A stretch of 64,000 nucleotides of DNA from Rhizophagus irregularis (GCF_026210795.1 NC_089430.1:4340001-4404000), one strand, 5' to 3'. Counted from the first letter of the stretch, positions 35,930-47,439 are shown. Notes: a model not told the origin generated them from the letters alone. Translations and numbers: made by a program.

Positions 35930-38520
35930 TAAATTAATTTACTAAAATATAGAAGTAAACAATATCAAAACCATTGATAAAAAAATACAACTTAAAAAGA
36001 ACTATTGGCTCCCTATCTACTATAATAAACTACCCAGACAGACGAGCCCAACCTTTCCATATTGCATAATTATATTTTTGACACATTAAGATATTAATTC
36101 TATAATATATTTGGAAGAAAATTTTGATTGTTTGAGAGTTGGATCTACTTACACTATTGTATGCAACTAATGTCGTATTGTTGTTATTTCGGTCAGAGAA
36201 ATTCCTTACCATGTGCCCTGGCTGCTAAAATTATAAGTCAATTTATTAAATTATAAAGTTAAACAGTATAAAAACTATTGATACAATACAACTTAAAAAA
36301 AACTATTGGCTCCCTATATACTATAGTAAACTACCCAGACAGACAAACCCAACTTTTCTATATTATGTAATTATATTTTTTGACACATTAAGATATTAAT
36401 TCCATAATATATTTGGAAGAAAATTTTGATTGTTTGAGGGTTATTCGGTCAGAGAAATTCCTTACCATGTGCCCTGGCTGCTAAAATTGTAAGTCAATTT
36501 ATTAAATTATAAAAGTAAAAAGTATTAAAACCATTGATACAAAAAATAATACTTAAAAAGAACTACTGGCTCCCCTATCTATTGTTGTAAACTACCCAGA
36601 CAGACGAACCCAACCTTTCCATATTGCGTAATTATATTTTTTGACACATTAAGATATTAATTCCATAATATATTTGGAAGAAAATTTTGATTATTTAAGA
36701 GTTGGATCTACCTTCACTATTGTATGTAACTGATATCGTATTGTTGTTATTTTGGTCAGAACAATTCCTTACTATGTGCCCTGGCTGCTAAAATTATAAG
36801 TCAATTTATTAAAATATAAAAGTAAACAGTATAAAAACCATTGATACAAAAAATACAACTTAAAAAAAAACTATTGGCTCCCTATATACTATAGTAAACT
36901 ACCCAGACAGACGAACCCAACTTTTCTATATTGCGTAATTATATTTTTTGACACTAAGATATTAATTCTATAATATATTTGGAAGAAAATTTTGATTATT
37001 TAAGAGTTGGATCTACCTTCGCTATTGTATGTAACTGATATCATATTGTTGTTATTTTGGTCAGAACAATTCCTTACTATGTGCCCTGGCTGCTAAAATT
37101 ATAAGTCAATTTATTAAAATATAAAGTTAAACAGTATAAAAACCATTGATACAAAAAATACAACTTAAAAAAAACTATTGTCTCCCTATATACTATAGTA
37201 AACTACCCAGACAGACGAACCCAACTTTTCTATATTGCGTAATTATATTTTTTGACACATTAAGATATTAATTCCATAATATATTTGGAAGAAAATTTTG
37301 ATTGTTTGAGGGTTATTCGGTCAGAGAAATTCCTTACCATGTGCCCTGGCTGCTAAAATTGTAAGTCAATTTATTAAATTATAAAAGTAAAAAGTATTAA
37401 AACCATTGATACAAAAAATAATACTTAAAAAGAACTACTGGCTCCCCTATCTATTGTTGTAAACTACCCAGACAGACGAACCCAACCTTTCCATATTGCG
37501 TAATTATATTTTTTGACACATTAAGATATTAATTCCATAATATATTTGGAAGAAAATTTTGATTATTTAAGAGTTGGATCTACCTTCACTATTGTATGTA
37601 ACTGATATCGTATTGTTGTTATTTTGGTCAGAACAATTCCTTACTATGTGCCCTGGCTGCTAAAATTATAAGTCAATTTATTAAAATATAAAAGTAAACA
37701 GTATAAAAACCATTGATACAAAAAATACAACTTAAAAAAAAACTATTGGCTCCCTATATACTATAGTAAACTACCCAGACAGACGAACCCAACTTTTCTA
37801 TATTGCGTAATTATATTTTTTGACACTAAGATATTAATTCCATAATATATTTGGAAGAAAATTTTGATTATTTAAGAGTTGGATCTACCTTCGCTATTGT
37901 ATGTAAGTAATGTAACTGATATCATATTGTTGTTATTTTAGTCAGAACAATTCCTTACTATGTGCCCTGGCTGCTAAATTATTAGTCAATTTATTAAAAT
38001 ATAAAAGTAAACAGTATAAAAACCATTGATACAAAAAATACAACTTAAAAAAAACTATTGGCTCCCTATATACTATAGTAAACTACCCAGACAGACGAAC
38101 CCAACTTTTCTATATTGCGTAATTATATTTTTTGACACATTAAGATATTAATTCCATAATAGTATATTTGGAAGAAAATTTTGATTATTTAAGAGTTGGA
38201 TCTACCTTCGCTATTGTATGTAAGTAATGTAACTGATATCGTATTGTTGTTATTTTAGTCAGAACAATTCCTTACTATGTGCCCTGGCTGCTAAAATTAT
38301 AAGTCAATTTATTAAAATATGAAAGTAAACAGTATAAAAACCATTGATACAAAAAATACAACTTAAAAAAAACTATTGGCTCCCTATATACTATAGTAAA
38401 CTACCCGGACAGACAAACCCAACTTTTCTATATTGCGCAATTATATTTTTTGACACATTAAGATATTAATTCCATAATATATTTGGAAGAAAATTTTGAT
38501 TGTTTGAGAGTTGAATAAAA
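35930..38520 (-). repeat. Tandem array of zinc-knuckle-exon units
   Basis: About eight copies of a 253-319 bp unit, each marked by GTGCCCTGGCTGCTAAAAT at roughly 36215, 36470, 36775, 37080, 37335, 37650, 37960 and 38280. On the minus strand each reads as an acceptor (ATTTTAG) followed by an exon beginning QPGHMVRN(C/F)SDRNNNNT, the second half of a CCHC zinc knuckle. Short units (about 254 bp) lack a stretch present in the long ones (about 305-319 bp), and short-long-long sets repeat with a period of about 865-880 bp, a higher-order repeat. Some units have Phe in place of the last knuckle Cys. Confidence 0.75.
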
Positions 38521-39276
38521 AGATCGGCAGAGGTTACCCTCTCATTATCCAATTTTGGGTATATATATTAATAATAATAAAATAAAAATAAAATATATTA
38601 AAAAAATAAAAAATTATATATTTTTATGGGTTTTGTTTTTCACTCGCGAAATATCGCATCCCAATATAAAAGTCAAAAACAGTATTCTAAACCCTTTGAT
38701 ATACTAAATAAAATTGAAATGCAGGCAAAAATACGCATACTTATGGTTCAGTTTTTAAAAGTGTTACAATAGGTACATAAAGGTTCGCGCCAAAAATGTA
38801 AAAAAATGAGAATTAGAAATTTGGCAAAGATCGGCAAGTAAATTGGGGTCATTTGCGAAAAAATATTAAATCCTATTTTTATATATAGAGGGTTAACAGT
38901 ATATCTATATCCTATCCAGCCATATCATATCCATACTACATATCCATATATATATTGTAAAAAAAAAATATCCGATGGATTTATTTGTATCATTAGAGTA
39001 AAATTTTGAAAAAAATTTCCTGTGCCACTTATAATGCACTTTAAATTAGAGCATCAGGATTAAAATTTTGAAAAAATTTAACGAAATCCGTGATTGTCAT
39101 ATCGTACCTGGTACCAAATTCTTTAACAAAAAAAAAACTCTCATGAATTTTTTGATACATTACCATCCTGCTATTTTGAGATTTAATCATAAGAAACTAA
39201 ATAAACTTTTTAAAATGATAAAATATAATAAAATAAAATTTGCATATCTTCATATGTCAAACTACATTTTGGTTTA
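38521..39276. other. Inner blocks of the left arm
   Basis: Noncoding, AT-rich sequence matching the right arm. The block at 38870-38960 corresponds to the right-arm sequence on either side of 54330-58652 without the Tc1 element or the retroposon, so it is the unoccupied counterpart of those insertion sites. Confidence 0.6.
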
Positions 39277-39542
39277 CCCTATAAAAAAAGAATGTCCGGA
39301 AATTGTAGCTGAAAACGTCCGGAAAATGTTTATTTGTCTGGAATATGTCCGGAATATTGCAATATTCCGGACGTTGGAAAATTTCCATTTTCCGGAAAAT
39401 GTCCAGAAAATGTCTAGGAGGGTTCAGACCCAGAGTCCAGAAAGTGTCCAGAATATTGCAATTTTCTGGACGTTTTCCGGACACACGGACATTTTCCGGA
39501 TGTTTTTAGCTACAATTTCCGGACATTTTTTTTTTTACAGGG
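39277..39542. mobile_element. MITE, CCCTATAAAAAAAG family (266 bp)
   Basis: It begins CCCTATAAAAAAAGAATGTC and ends ACATTTTTTTTTTTACAGGG, with internal inverted TCCGGA-rich motifs. It is flanked by TTA on both sides (39274-39276 and 39543-39545). The sequence at about 40021-40045 shows the same flanks joined without the insert and with a single TTA, so it is an empty site. The overlapping open frames on both strands are by-products of the GAAAATGTCCGG repeats. Confidence 0.85.
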
Positions 39543-39545
39543 TTA

Positions 39546-41110
39546 GTTATAAAAATATTACAAATAAAATCTGTGCAACTTCACATGTTAAAATTATGGT
39601 TTAATTTTTATTATTTATGAATAAATAATAATAATAAATAATAATATATACTGTAAAAAAATATTTCCATAATAAATAAATTACCTTTATATATATATAT
39701 TACATTCTTAAAAAAATTTTGATATTTTTGAAATAAAATGACCACCTCTATAACAGTAGTTTGTTTAATTAAAATTAAGCAAGACACATCGGAATATTTT
39801 TTTTTTTATTTACATTGAAAATTTTAACGAAATCTGTGATCGTCATGTCGTACCAAATTCTTAAACATTAATTAAAATTATTTTTATTGATACATTACCC
39901 ATCCTGCTAATATTTTGAGATTTAATCATAAGAAACTAAGATAAAAAAAAAATGTAAAGCTTTTAAAATGATGAAATGCAATAAAATAAAATTTGCATAA
40001 CTTTATATGTCAAACTACGTTTTGGTTTAGTTATAAAATATAACAAATAAAATCTGTGCAATGTATTTTCTGTTTGCGCCTAATCTATTCCATGTTAGCG
40101 TAAGTTTTTTTTGCTTTATTTTCTAGATTATTAAGGTTAATATCAGTAAGTTCAATTATCCCGAAAGGTCCAATTTTTTTACGTAATTTTTTTATATTTT
40201 TTCCCATTATAACTATTTTTTTATTTAATTTTTTTGTTTTTTTTTTGAATTATTTTTTATTTAATTTTTTGTTATACCACTTTTTTGACTTTTTTTGATT
40301 ATAACGGTTTTTTTGATAACCGTGATTATTTTTTTAAAAAAATCAATATAACATACTATAGGAAAATTGACCGACATTGATAGAAAGATGATTAAAAATT
40401 TTACAATTAAATTGAACGCTGGATAAATAGTTTGATTTTGATTTTCAAATTCATAAAAATCAAAAAAAAATTAAAGAAATTGTTGATTTAATAATAGATA
40501 ATTATAACTGAATCTATATCCGAAATTCTCTAAATAATCACCAGACTTTTGAATAAAGATTTTAATTCAAATGGTTTAGTTAAATTAATAATTATCAAGT
40601 AAAATGAGTATCAAAAGAATAATAATAAATGAAATGAACAATTTGATTATTCAAATATTTTTCCGAAGTTGGTTATAAAGTTTAAGATTGATGTAAAATG
40701 AAATAAGAAACAACTAATTTCAGAGAAGAACCAAAAGACCTAAAAAACAAAATAAAGTTAGTAGGATACAAAATGCAAGAAGCAAAAAAGAAAACGTACA
40801 TTGAGTGCTGTGCAAAAGAGTGAAAGGACCTAAAGAAAAAAAGATTATCTGAGTACGCATGTACAAATTTAATAATGAGGTGATATCACCGGGTAAATTA
40901 TATAAGTTAAATCATCCTAGGTGAAAAATTGTTAAATCGCCTGGAGTGAAAATTAGTTATAATCTTCCTTAATTAATCCAAATTTCATTCTACACTCAAA
41001 CGTCAAATCATTAATATAAGCTACATTATTCTAAATATAATTTATATCATTATAATATTATAATAGGCCAGTTCATAATTGTTCAATCAGCTTTTTTGGT
41101 TGGGTTACAC
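39546..41110. other. Dispersed-repeat region
   Basis: Two copies (39546-39800 and 39830-40080) of a repeat containing AAGACACATC and AAATCTGTGCAA, related to 49000-49450 (direct) and 53000-53800 (inverted). From about 40085 to 41100 I see AT-rich sequence with no gene. Confidence 0.5.
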
Positions 41111-41464
41111 TAGGGATGATCACGGTTCACTAACCGATGACTCGAACCTGAGCCGGTTCATAGGCGGTTCAGTTCAGTTCAGTTCGCGAGTGAACCGGGT
41201 GAACCATCGACTCAATTGATTTTTTATAGTATTTAGATCATCTAATTAATGATAGTCAAAATCTAATATTGCTTACCAAAGCTAATTTTAGATTTCCAAA
41301 ACTAAAACACTTGGCTGAAACTCTGGTCGAAACTTTCTAAACTGGCCGAAATTACCAAAACTTAGCCGAAACTTCCAAAATTTGGCAAAAGCTACCAAAA
41401 TTATCTGTAAATCACGTGGCATACCATTTTTGGAATGTTTGTGTAACACATTTTCGGTTTTTAT

Positions 41465-44148
41465 TTTTTTATTTTTATTTTTATTTTTATGATATAGACT
41501 CGACTGGGGTCGAACGCTAAATAGGAATAGACATGGTCTAAAAGATCAATAAATTCAAAGCTAGTGTTTTACCCAACCTCTCAGGAGGAGCCTGAAGGGG
41601 TCGTCTTGCCTATTATTCAATAGAACAATCAAGCATAACCTGGAGTCTAAAACGGACTATCAAATGAAACAACCAAAACATAAAAAGTAACGGCCCGTAT
41701 TTTTCTTTTCACCCACATGGGTGACCACCTGTAAATACTGTCAGAGGTGGAATGATTCACACTATTCTAAATTGTTCTAAATTCATTAAACTTCAATTCA
41801 CGCTAATAAGGGGTAAGGTTGATCAGAGTGAAACTGAAGGAACGGAGCTGTTAAAATTTTGAACTCATTACAAATGTAAATATAAAGTAAATTAAAATTA
41901 ACAAAATCTAAGATTTGTTCAAACTAGAAACAGGGGAGTCAATAGGGTAACCCGTATCCAGTCGTATATGTTTAATTCGGTCTCTGTGGAGATAACGATC
42001 ACAGAGGTTAGTAAGAGTGTCCCGTTTCTTGGGACGAACTTCGAGGCATTTAGTATCGTCGGAGGTGTCATTATAGGCGATATCCTCGAGGTGCGGGAGC
42101 ATGTAATTTTTTGGAGGGGCATCCAGATAATATTGGAAACGTTTAAGTTCATGTTGATAGATGCGTTCTGAGCAATCGCTGGTCGCATAGGACATGTACC
42201 GGTGATATGTTGTCTGTAATGTGGTAAGATGGGTCGTAGTAGCAAGAAGACGTTTAACGTGTTTGGCACTAGTGCCGTGATAAATGTGTAGAGTTGATTG
42301 GCGTATGGCCTCATCTAGCCGACATTGATATTCTTTAGGCTTGAGCCGATTTTTCTTTTTTTTACTTGCTTGCCATTGTTGCAGCTCGACCACCGGGTCG
42401 GGTTTGTTTCTTGATGCGTAGGATTTCTTAACAACTTGTAACCATCCGTCAGATTCAGGCGGTAAATAATGACCGAAATGATCATAAATGGGAGATCTAG
42501 GGACGAAGGGTTTAAATCGGTCACCTAAGGACTTGCGAAACGGATTGTAGTTTTCTACTGTAGGGACCATGGTATGTGCAGGATGTGGTGAAAAAGTGAA
42601 AATATCCTTAGACGTCAAATTGTCTATAGAATTGTTAAAGTTGAAATTGTTCATCGAGGTTCCTGATGAATTTAAGTTCAGTGAAGGTGTATTGGCAGGT
42701 AAATCAACTTTGAATACCCCGGAGAACACCAAAGCGGGTTCATCTAGGAGGAGGTCTTCTTTAGGGGCCGAAGGTCCAATTATCAGTTCGTAAAAAGGAA
42801 TGTTAAATGGGTAACTATTAGCATCGGAAATTGCCGATTTCTTCGAATAGGTGAGGTGCGAGAGATTTTTGTGAATAGTTTGATGTTTGTGAAAAATAAA
42901 ATGATTTGCTTGAGCAGCTTTAAGTTTCTCTTCAAAACTAATACACGAGGAATCGTAACGGGTATTAAAAACTCTATTGCAAGATCGATTGAAACGCTTC
43001 TGTTGTTTCTTTTTTATGTTCGGATTAGGTGAGTGTATAAATTTGAAATTAAACAACCGTTTCATATACATATAACGGTGATTGTAGCGTATGATGTTTT
43101 TATTACTGGCGGCCAAGTATTTCATAGAGAATTCAATGCCAAGGCGTCGCGAAAAAATTTCCTTTTCTGTGCCTTCTTTCCATCTATTGTAGAGCTGTGT
43201 AGCGTGAGAAGTCTTGTTATTAGACAAGACTTGATCTCGTGGACTATCGTGTTTGATAAAATGAAAGAGTCGATTTCGAAAGAATTCTTTCTGATGATCG
43301 ACACAAGCGTGACGATCATTAGTCATTACAAAAGGACTGGGGACATGGCAAAAAGATATATCTTTGGACTTATTTAAAGTCATCAAGCATCGGCAAGGTA
43401 TGTAACAGCCGAAGCGAAAACGATATCTCTTGTACGAGAAGTTGAAGAAAGTTTTGGAAGATTTGTTATGTTGACTTCCGAGGTGAGGGTGATCTTCATT
43501 ATCAGGTAAGAGAGTACTGCCTACGCGGGATCGGATAATATTAAACCGATCCAATAGCTTGTGGCGGATAAGGTTAAAATATCTTTGTTGTATTCTTCGT
43601 GGTATGACTCGTTGTAAGGAAAAGAAGTGCGTGAGCATTTTACTAATTTGGAATTTCTTGTTGGGAAATGGACTCGTTGAAATATACTGGGTCGGTTTAG
43701 TCTGCATGTTGTAATCATTTGTATGTATGATAAGGTGAATATCATTGGTGCCTGAAAATTGATTGGCAAGCTCAAAAAAGTAACTTTTTGAGCGTCTAAA
43801 TTCGTAAATCTTGTTATAACCGGTACGAGTGTTGTTATTCACGTGAAATTTTTTCACCGAAATAAGAAAACTATATTCGTTATGAAAAGTGGATTTTGTA
43901 GAAATTTTTTGTAAAGAAGGGAAAGAAATAGCCTCTAGTGGCATATTATCTATAGAGATAGTGTTATTTCCCATCTCAGACTCTTTCAAAGAACAGATGA
44001 AATAAGAGGAAGCCTTTCTGTGGAGGCCACCCCGTGGTCCTCTCCTCTTGAAAAAAATTTATTCGTGAGAAAAAATAGGTTACTGCGGAATATTAACAAA
44101 AAAAACAGAAAGGGGAAAGAGTTTTTTTTTTTTGTAGCTTCCGTTTTT
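41465..44148 (-). mobile_element. Retroposon with 16-bp target duplication and (TAAAAA)n tail
   Basis: The perfect 16-bp repeat CATTTTCGGTTTTTAT flanks it (41449-41464 and 44149-44164). Read on the minus strand it starts after AAAAACGGAAGC, has a 5' leader, one long ORF, a 3' leader of about 390 nt and a tail of ATAAAAATAAAAA repeats. These are the features of target-primed reverse transcription by a non-LTR element. It carries no reverse transcriptase and so needs one in trans. The LINE fragment ending near 52425 has a similar ATAAAAATAAAAA end, so that LINE is a candidate partner. Confidence 0.8.
41908..43974 (-). CDS. 688-aa ORF of the retroposon, function unknown
   Basis: A single uninterrupted 2,067-nt frame, much richer in GC than its surroundings. 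I start it at the ATG at 43974 (MGNNTISID); the in-frame TTG further upstream is not needed. The protein is basic, with several Arg/Lys-rich stretches (KKKQQKRFNR, SKKKKNRLK) and a C-terminal half containing DGWLQVVKKSYASRNKP and a His/Tyr-rich helical region. I recognise no catalytic domain. By position and charge it could be an ORF1-type nucleic-acid-binding protein of a non-LTR element, but that is inference. Short ORFs opposite and inside it are shadows. Confidence 0.6.
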   Translation of the reverse strand: MGNNTISIDNMPLEAISFPSLQKISTKSTFHNEYSFLISVKKFHVNNNTRTGYNKIYEFRRSKSYFFELANQFSGTNDIHLIIHTNDYNMQTKPTQYISTSPFPNKKFQISKMLTHFFSLQRVIPRRIQQRYFNLIRHKLLDRFNIIRSRVGSTLLPDNEDHPHLGSQHNKSSKTFFNFSYKRYRFRFGCYIPCRCLMTLNKSKDISFCHVPSPFVMTNDRHACVDHQKEFFRNRLFHFIKHDSPRDQVLSNNKTSHATQLYNRWKEGTEKEIFSRRLGIEFSMKYLAASNKNIIRYNHRYMYMKRLFNFKFIHSPNPNIKKKQQKRFNRSCNRVFNTRYDSSCISFEEKLKAAQANHFIFHKHQTIHKNLSHLTYSKKSAISDANSYPFNIPFYELIIGPSAPKEDLLLDEPALVFSGVFKVDLPANTPSLNLNSSGTSMNNFNFNNSIDNLTSKDIFTFSPHPAHTMVPTVENYNPFRKSLGDRFKPFVPRSPIYDHFGHYLPPESDGWLQVVKKSYASRNKPDPVVELQQWQASKKKKNRLKPKEYQCRLDEAIRQSTLHIYHGTSAKHVKRLLATTTHLTTLQTTYHRYMSYATSDCSERIYQHELKRFQYYLDAPPKNYMLPHLEDIAYNDTSDDTKCLEVRPKKRDTLTNLCDRYLHRDRIKHIRLDTGYPIDSPVSSLNKS

Positions 44149-44356
44149 CATTTTCGGTTTTTATAAGAAACAAGATTTTCTTTTTGGAAATCAGTGTAAT
44201 ATCACATGACATTAGTTAACTCCGGCCAGAATTACAGAATTTAGCCGTGAGTCGATGGTTTACCTGGTTCACTCACGAACTGAACCAAGCCGAACCGCCT
44301 ATGAACCGAACTGGCTCGGTTCGAACCATGAGCATCCCTAGGTTACACTGATCTCA

Positions 44357-44771
44357 CTTTACAGAAACTTACCATTTTTAATCAATATAGAATCGATATC
44401 GTTAAGTTTATCTTAACGATATCATTTCAATATCATTTCAATATCATTTCAATATCGATTTAATATCGATACGATATCAAAATAAAGTATTATCACTTCG
44501 ATATTATTTCGATATTAAAACGATATCGAAATGATATCAAAATGATAATTAAAATGATATCGAAATGATATCTTTAAATTAAACTTAAAGATGTTATTTC
44601 GATATTATTTCTATTATCATTTTGATATCATTTCGATATCGATTTAATATCGAAATGATATCGAAGTGATAATACTTTATTTCGATATCGTATTGATATT
44701 AAATCGATATTGAAATGATATTGAAATGATATCGAAATGATATCATTTGAAAACTTAAAGTTTCTGTAAAG
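44357..44771. mobile_element. Foldback element built of GATATC/ATTTCGATATC repeats
   Basis: The ends are CTTTACAGAAACTT and AAGTTTCTGTAAAG, a 14-bp perfect terminal inverted repeat. Nearly the whole interior consists of CGATATC- and AATGATATCG-type motifs, self-complementary at many scales, so either strand can fold into a long hairpin. No clear target duplication and no ORF. It lies next to the hAT-type element. Confidence 0.6.
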
Positions 44772-45194
44772 GCATGATCAAATTTCAATTTTGAGTTGAT
44801 TGATTGTCCGTAGCATTAGCGAAGGACTATTTACTGTACTGAATTAACAAAATTTGTTTTAACCCCCATTTTTGTCCCTGTCACAATCGTCAAATTTTTT
44901 TCTTTTTTTATAATTTGTATCACGATTCACGATTTTATGTAACTATACTTACTATATGCCCCTGTAGTATACCAAATAAATATATAATCATGTAACACTT
45001 GCATATATTATACCATTTGTATGATTGTAACAATTATAATACTATTACGCGTACAAAAAAAAACTTTTTTTTTTTGTTACTAACGCACATTTTCCTAAAA
45101 TCTGAACAAAAAAAAAACTTTTATTTTATCAACTTTTATTTTTGCACCGTGGCTTCCATTTCAGCTAGCCTTTTTTCTTCCGCTATACGTTCTT
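44772..45194. other. Intergenic stretch
   Basis: No supportable gene. The GAAGGACTATTTACTGTACT stretch near 44820 resembles 5110-5130. The ORF at 44999-45232 is poly-T-derived and overlaps the helicase relic on the other strand. Confidence 0.35.
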
Positions 45195-46235
45195 TTAGCC
45201 TTTTACAGTTTTTATACGCTCAAGTCTGTTAAAACCAAATTGCTTGAAAATAATATCATTGAGAGAACGAATGTGGGAGATTGTTACAAATGGTAAACCA
45301 GTGGCAAATTCCTTCTTGCCAAGATCTATGCAAGAGAAAGTGGAAATTGTAGGTGGGAGAAAACACCAGACTTGCTTTCCAACATACGTCGTATAAGAAC
45401 AATAGGTACAACCGCACTTCCATCCAAGTTTGTAAGAGTTGGGCCACAATACTGGTCAAAGGAAACTAGAATGGCATTAGGTAATGATGTGTGCTCAGGT
45501 TTTTCTTATATAATATATCTGTTATTATTCCCATGATACCATTTACAATTCCAGTGGCAACCCAAAGATTTGCAGTGAGCATAATACGTGCGTTTCTTGC
45601 TAATAATATTCCAGAATCAAGATTTTTTGCTGTATTTGAATCAGCCTTCGAAGCTTCAAAGCCACCCGTATGAACTGCTCCAATCTTAGCGACAGGTTGG
45701 TTTAGTGACCGAAGTTTATCAGCATTAATTCTATCAACTTCTTCCCGTGTTGTGAGAATACTGATGAAATTTGAAAATTTGTTTCTCTAATTCTGGCAAT
45801 TTTTCTGGGATTCGCATCATTAATAATTCCCAATCAGCTAATGTAGATTCTTCATTATGTAAGCGATACAGAAGGTTCCTAAATTGGCATTGTTTATCTG
45901 AGTTACCAAGTTGTCGTTGTACAGCTTCAAGTTTATAAACTTCTTGAAATTGCTGATAGATATTACGTCCATCCTCAAATAAGGAATCTGATGGTCGATG
46001 ATCTTGAGAATACATGGGAATATCACACACTGGAGGTAGCTGTCCAAAGTCACTGACAAGGATTATAGACCGCCCACTAAAATTATGATTGGAATGTTTT
46101 GGAAATGCTTTACGCAATCTCATATCAACTATAGCAAGAAAGTGACGACCTACCATGCTCATTTCATCAATGATAAGATATTTAATATCCTTCATTCTAT
46201 TTTGTAATTTTTTCAGAGATTCGCCTTCAAGCTTA

Positions 46236-46598
46236 CTTTACTAAAAATGACCAATTTTTTGAAATATTTTTATAGACCTAGATACAATGGCTTTCAAAAC
46301 AATTGTGCAATTATTTTGTAAAATTTTTAAAATATATCAAGATATATTTAAGGTATTTTTGAGATTAAAATATTAAAATAATATCAAAGTTAATTATATT
46401 ATAATAATAAAATAATAACAAAAACATTAAAAAATTATTGTGATATTATTTTGAGTTATTTTTATAGACCTAGATACAATATAATTACAAAATAATAGCA
46501 AACATATAATAAAAACATTTTGATGTATTAAATGTATTTTTGTAGTATTTTAAAATTATTCCAAAATCATTTCAAAAAATTGGCCATTTTTAGTAAAG
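46236..46598. mobile_element. MITE with TA target duplication inside the helicase relic
   Basis: It begins CTTTACTAAAAATGACCAAT and ends ATTGGCCATTTTTAGTAAAG, inverted repeats of about 30 bp with one mismatch near the end. It is flanked by TA on both sides. The interior holds direct repeats of TTTTATAGACCTAGATACAAT. It interrupts the helicase just upstream of the Walker B motif. Confidence 0.75.
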
Positions 46599-47009
46599 TA
46601 TAATCTGTGCTGCATATTATAGGAATCCCTATAAAAAAATTGGATACGTTTTTTATAAAGTTTTATACGATTTTTACTCCTTAGAAATAACGTATCATAA
46701 TAGGATACGGAAAAATGCACAATTCCATATCACTAAAAATATGGTTTGGATACAGAATTTGCATGGGATTTATATGGAATTTACATGATTTGATCACTGA
46801 TTTTATCACAAAATTTATACGATTTGGTCACTGAATTTACTATTTGTATTACAGTTTACTATAATTGTATTTACATAAATCTAATTTCACTTTATTAAAT
46901 TAAATAAAAAATAAAAAATAAACAAAGTACAAATACATTATGAAAATTCCCTCCTTATTAAAACCACCTATTGCAACCAAAATTATCTATAAGTTCAGGT
47001 TCATTTGGA

Positions 47010-47410
47010 GTCAAACAACCTAAAAGAACAAAAAAAAAGATTGAAATAAAAACCCCCCTCATATAGTATCTGCAATTGTCCAAGTCACCAAAGGTCAGCA
47101 TTCCTACAAAAAAAGAAAGAGAACTCCAGAATGTCTGACCTACATAAAAGAAAAAAATTATGAGGCGTCTAATGAAAAAGAAACCAAAACAACAAAATAA
47201 ATCCAAAACTGACCTACAAAAAAAGAAGACTCTGAAGCAACAAAACTGAAACAACCTACAAAAGGAAAAGAATCTGAACCCAACTTACAAAAAAACAAGA
47301 AAATTTGAACTGACCTAAAAAAAGAAAAAAATTCTGAATCATCCTACAAAAAGAAAAGGACTCCCAAACTGATCTACAAAAAAGAAGAAAGAAACTGAAT
47401 ATTCTCACAA
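47010..47410 (-). repeat. Ladder of polypyrimidine-AG units
   Basis: On the minus strand there are about eight units of roughly 40-60 nt, each a pyrimidine-rich tract (TTCTTTTTTTGTAG type) ending in AG and mostly followed at once by GTCAG or GTTG. Each junction therefore looks like a 3' splice site abutting a 5' splice site. The last acceptor precedes the exon encoding NEPELIDNFGCNRWF. The open frame at 46958-47254 runs through these tracts and is Phe-rich for that reason. Confidence 0.45.
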
Positions 47411-47439
47411 AAAAAATCTGCTGGCCTATGAAATTAAAT

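Larger units (their letters stand above)
33575..40080. repeat. Left arm of a large imperfect inverted repeat
   Basis: The segment matches 52970-62845 in reverse complement, block by block: the unknown four-exon gene (33605-35468 / 60990-62816), its 5' flank (35470-35900 / 60590-60985), the zinc-knuckle-exon array (35930-38520 / 59440-60580), the GGGTAACCTCTGC block (38521-38580 / 59315-59360), the block with ATATCGCATCCC (38620-38940 / 58655-58950), and the inner blocks (38990-39080 / 54190-54260; 39080-40080 / 52970-53940). Similarity stops just beyond the gene's stop codon on both sides. The right arm is longer because of insertions. Confidence 0.8.
41111..44340. mobile_element. hAT-type MITE interrupted by a retroposon
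   Basis: It starts TAGGGATGATCACGGTTC and ends GAACCATGAGCATCCCTA, with a long subterminal inverted region rich in GGTTCAGTTC/CGGTTCGAACC. It is flanked by a perfect 8-bp target duplication GGTTACAC (41103-41110 and 44341-44348), diagnostic of hAT transposition. Without the inserted retroposon at 41465-44148 (and one copy of its target duplication) the element is about 0.5 kb and has no transposase, so it is non-autonomous. Confidence 0.85.

Noticed and set aside
39068-39604. 178-codon ORF across the MITE
   Set aside because: It depends on the MITE insertion and its repeated GAAAATGTCCGG motif; the flanks are noncoding repeats.
41500-41700. GTTCGACCCC (minus) near the retroposon 3' end as a tRNA-derived SINE head
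   Set aside because: It is at the 3' end beside the tail, not at the 5' end, and no A box is seen at the right distance.
44315-44328. GGTTCGAACC resembling a tRNA T-arm/B box
   Set aside because: It lies in the subterminal inverted repeat of the hAT-type element and no cloverleaf can be drawn around it.
46958-47254. 98-codon Phe-rich ORF
   Set aside because: Only its last 20 or so codons are conserved in the inverted copy; the rest is translated pyrimidine tract.
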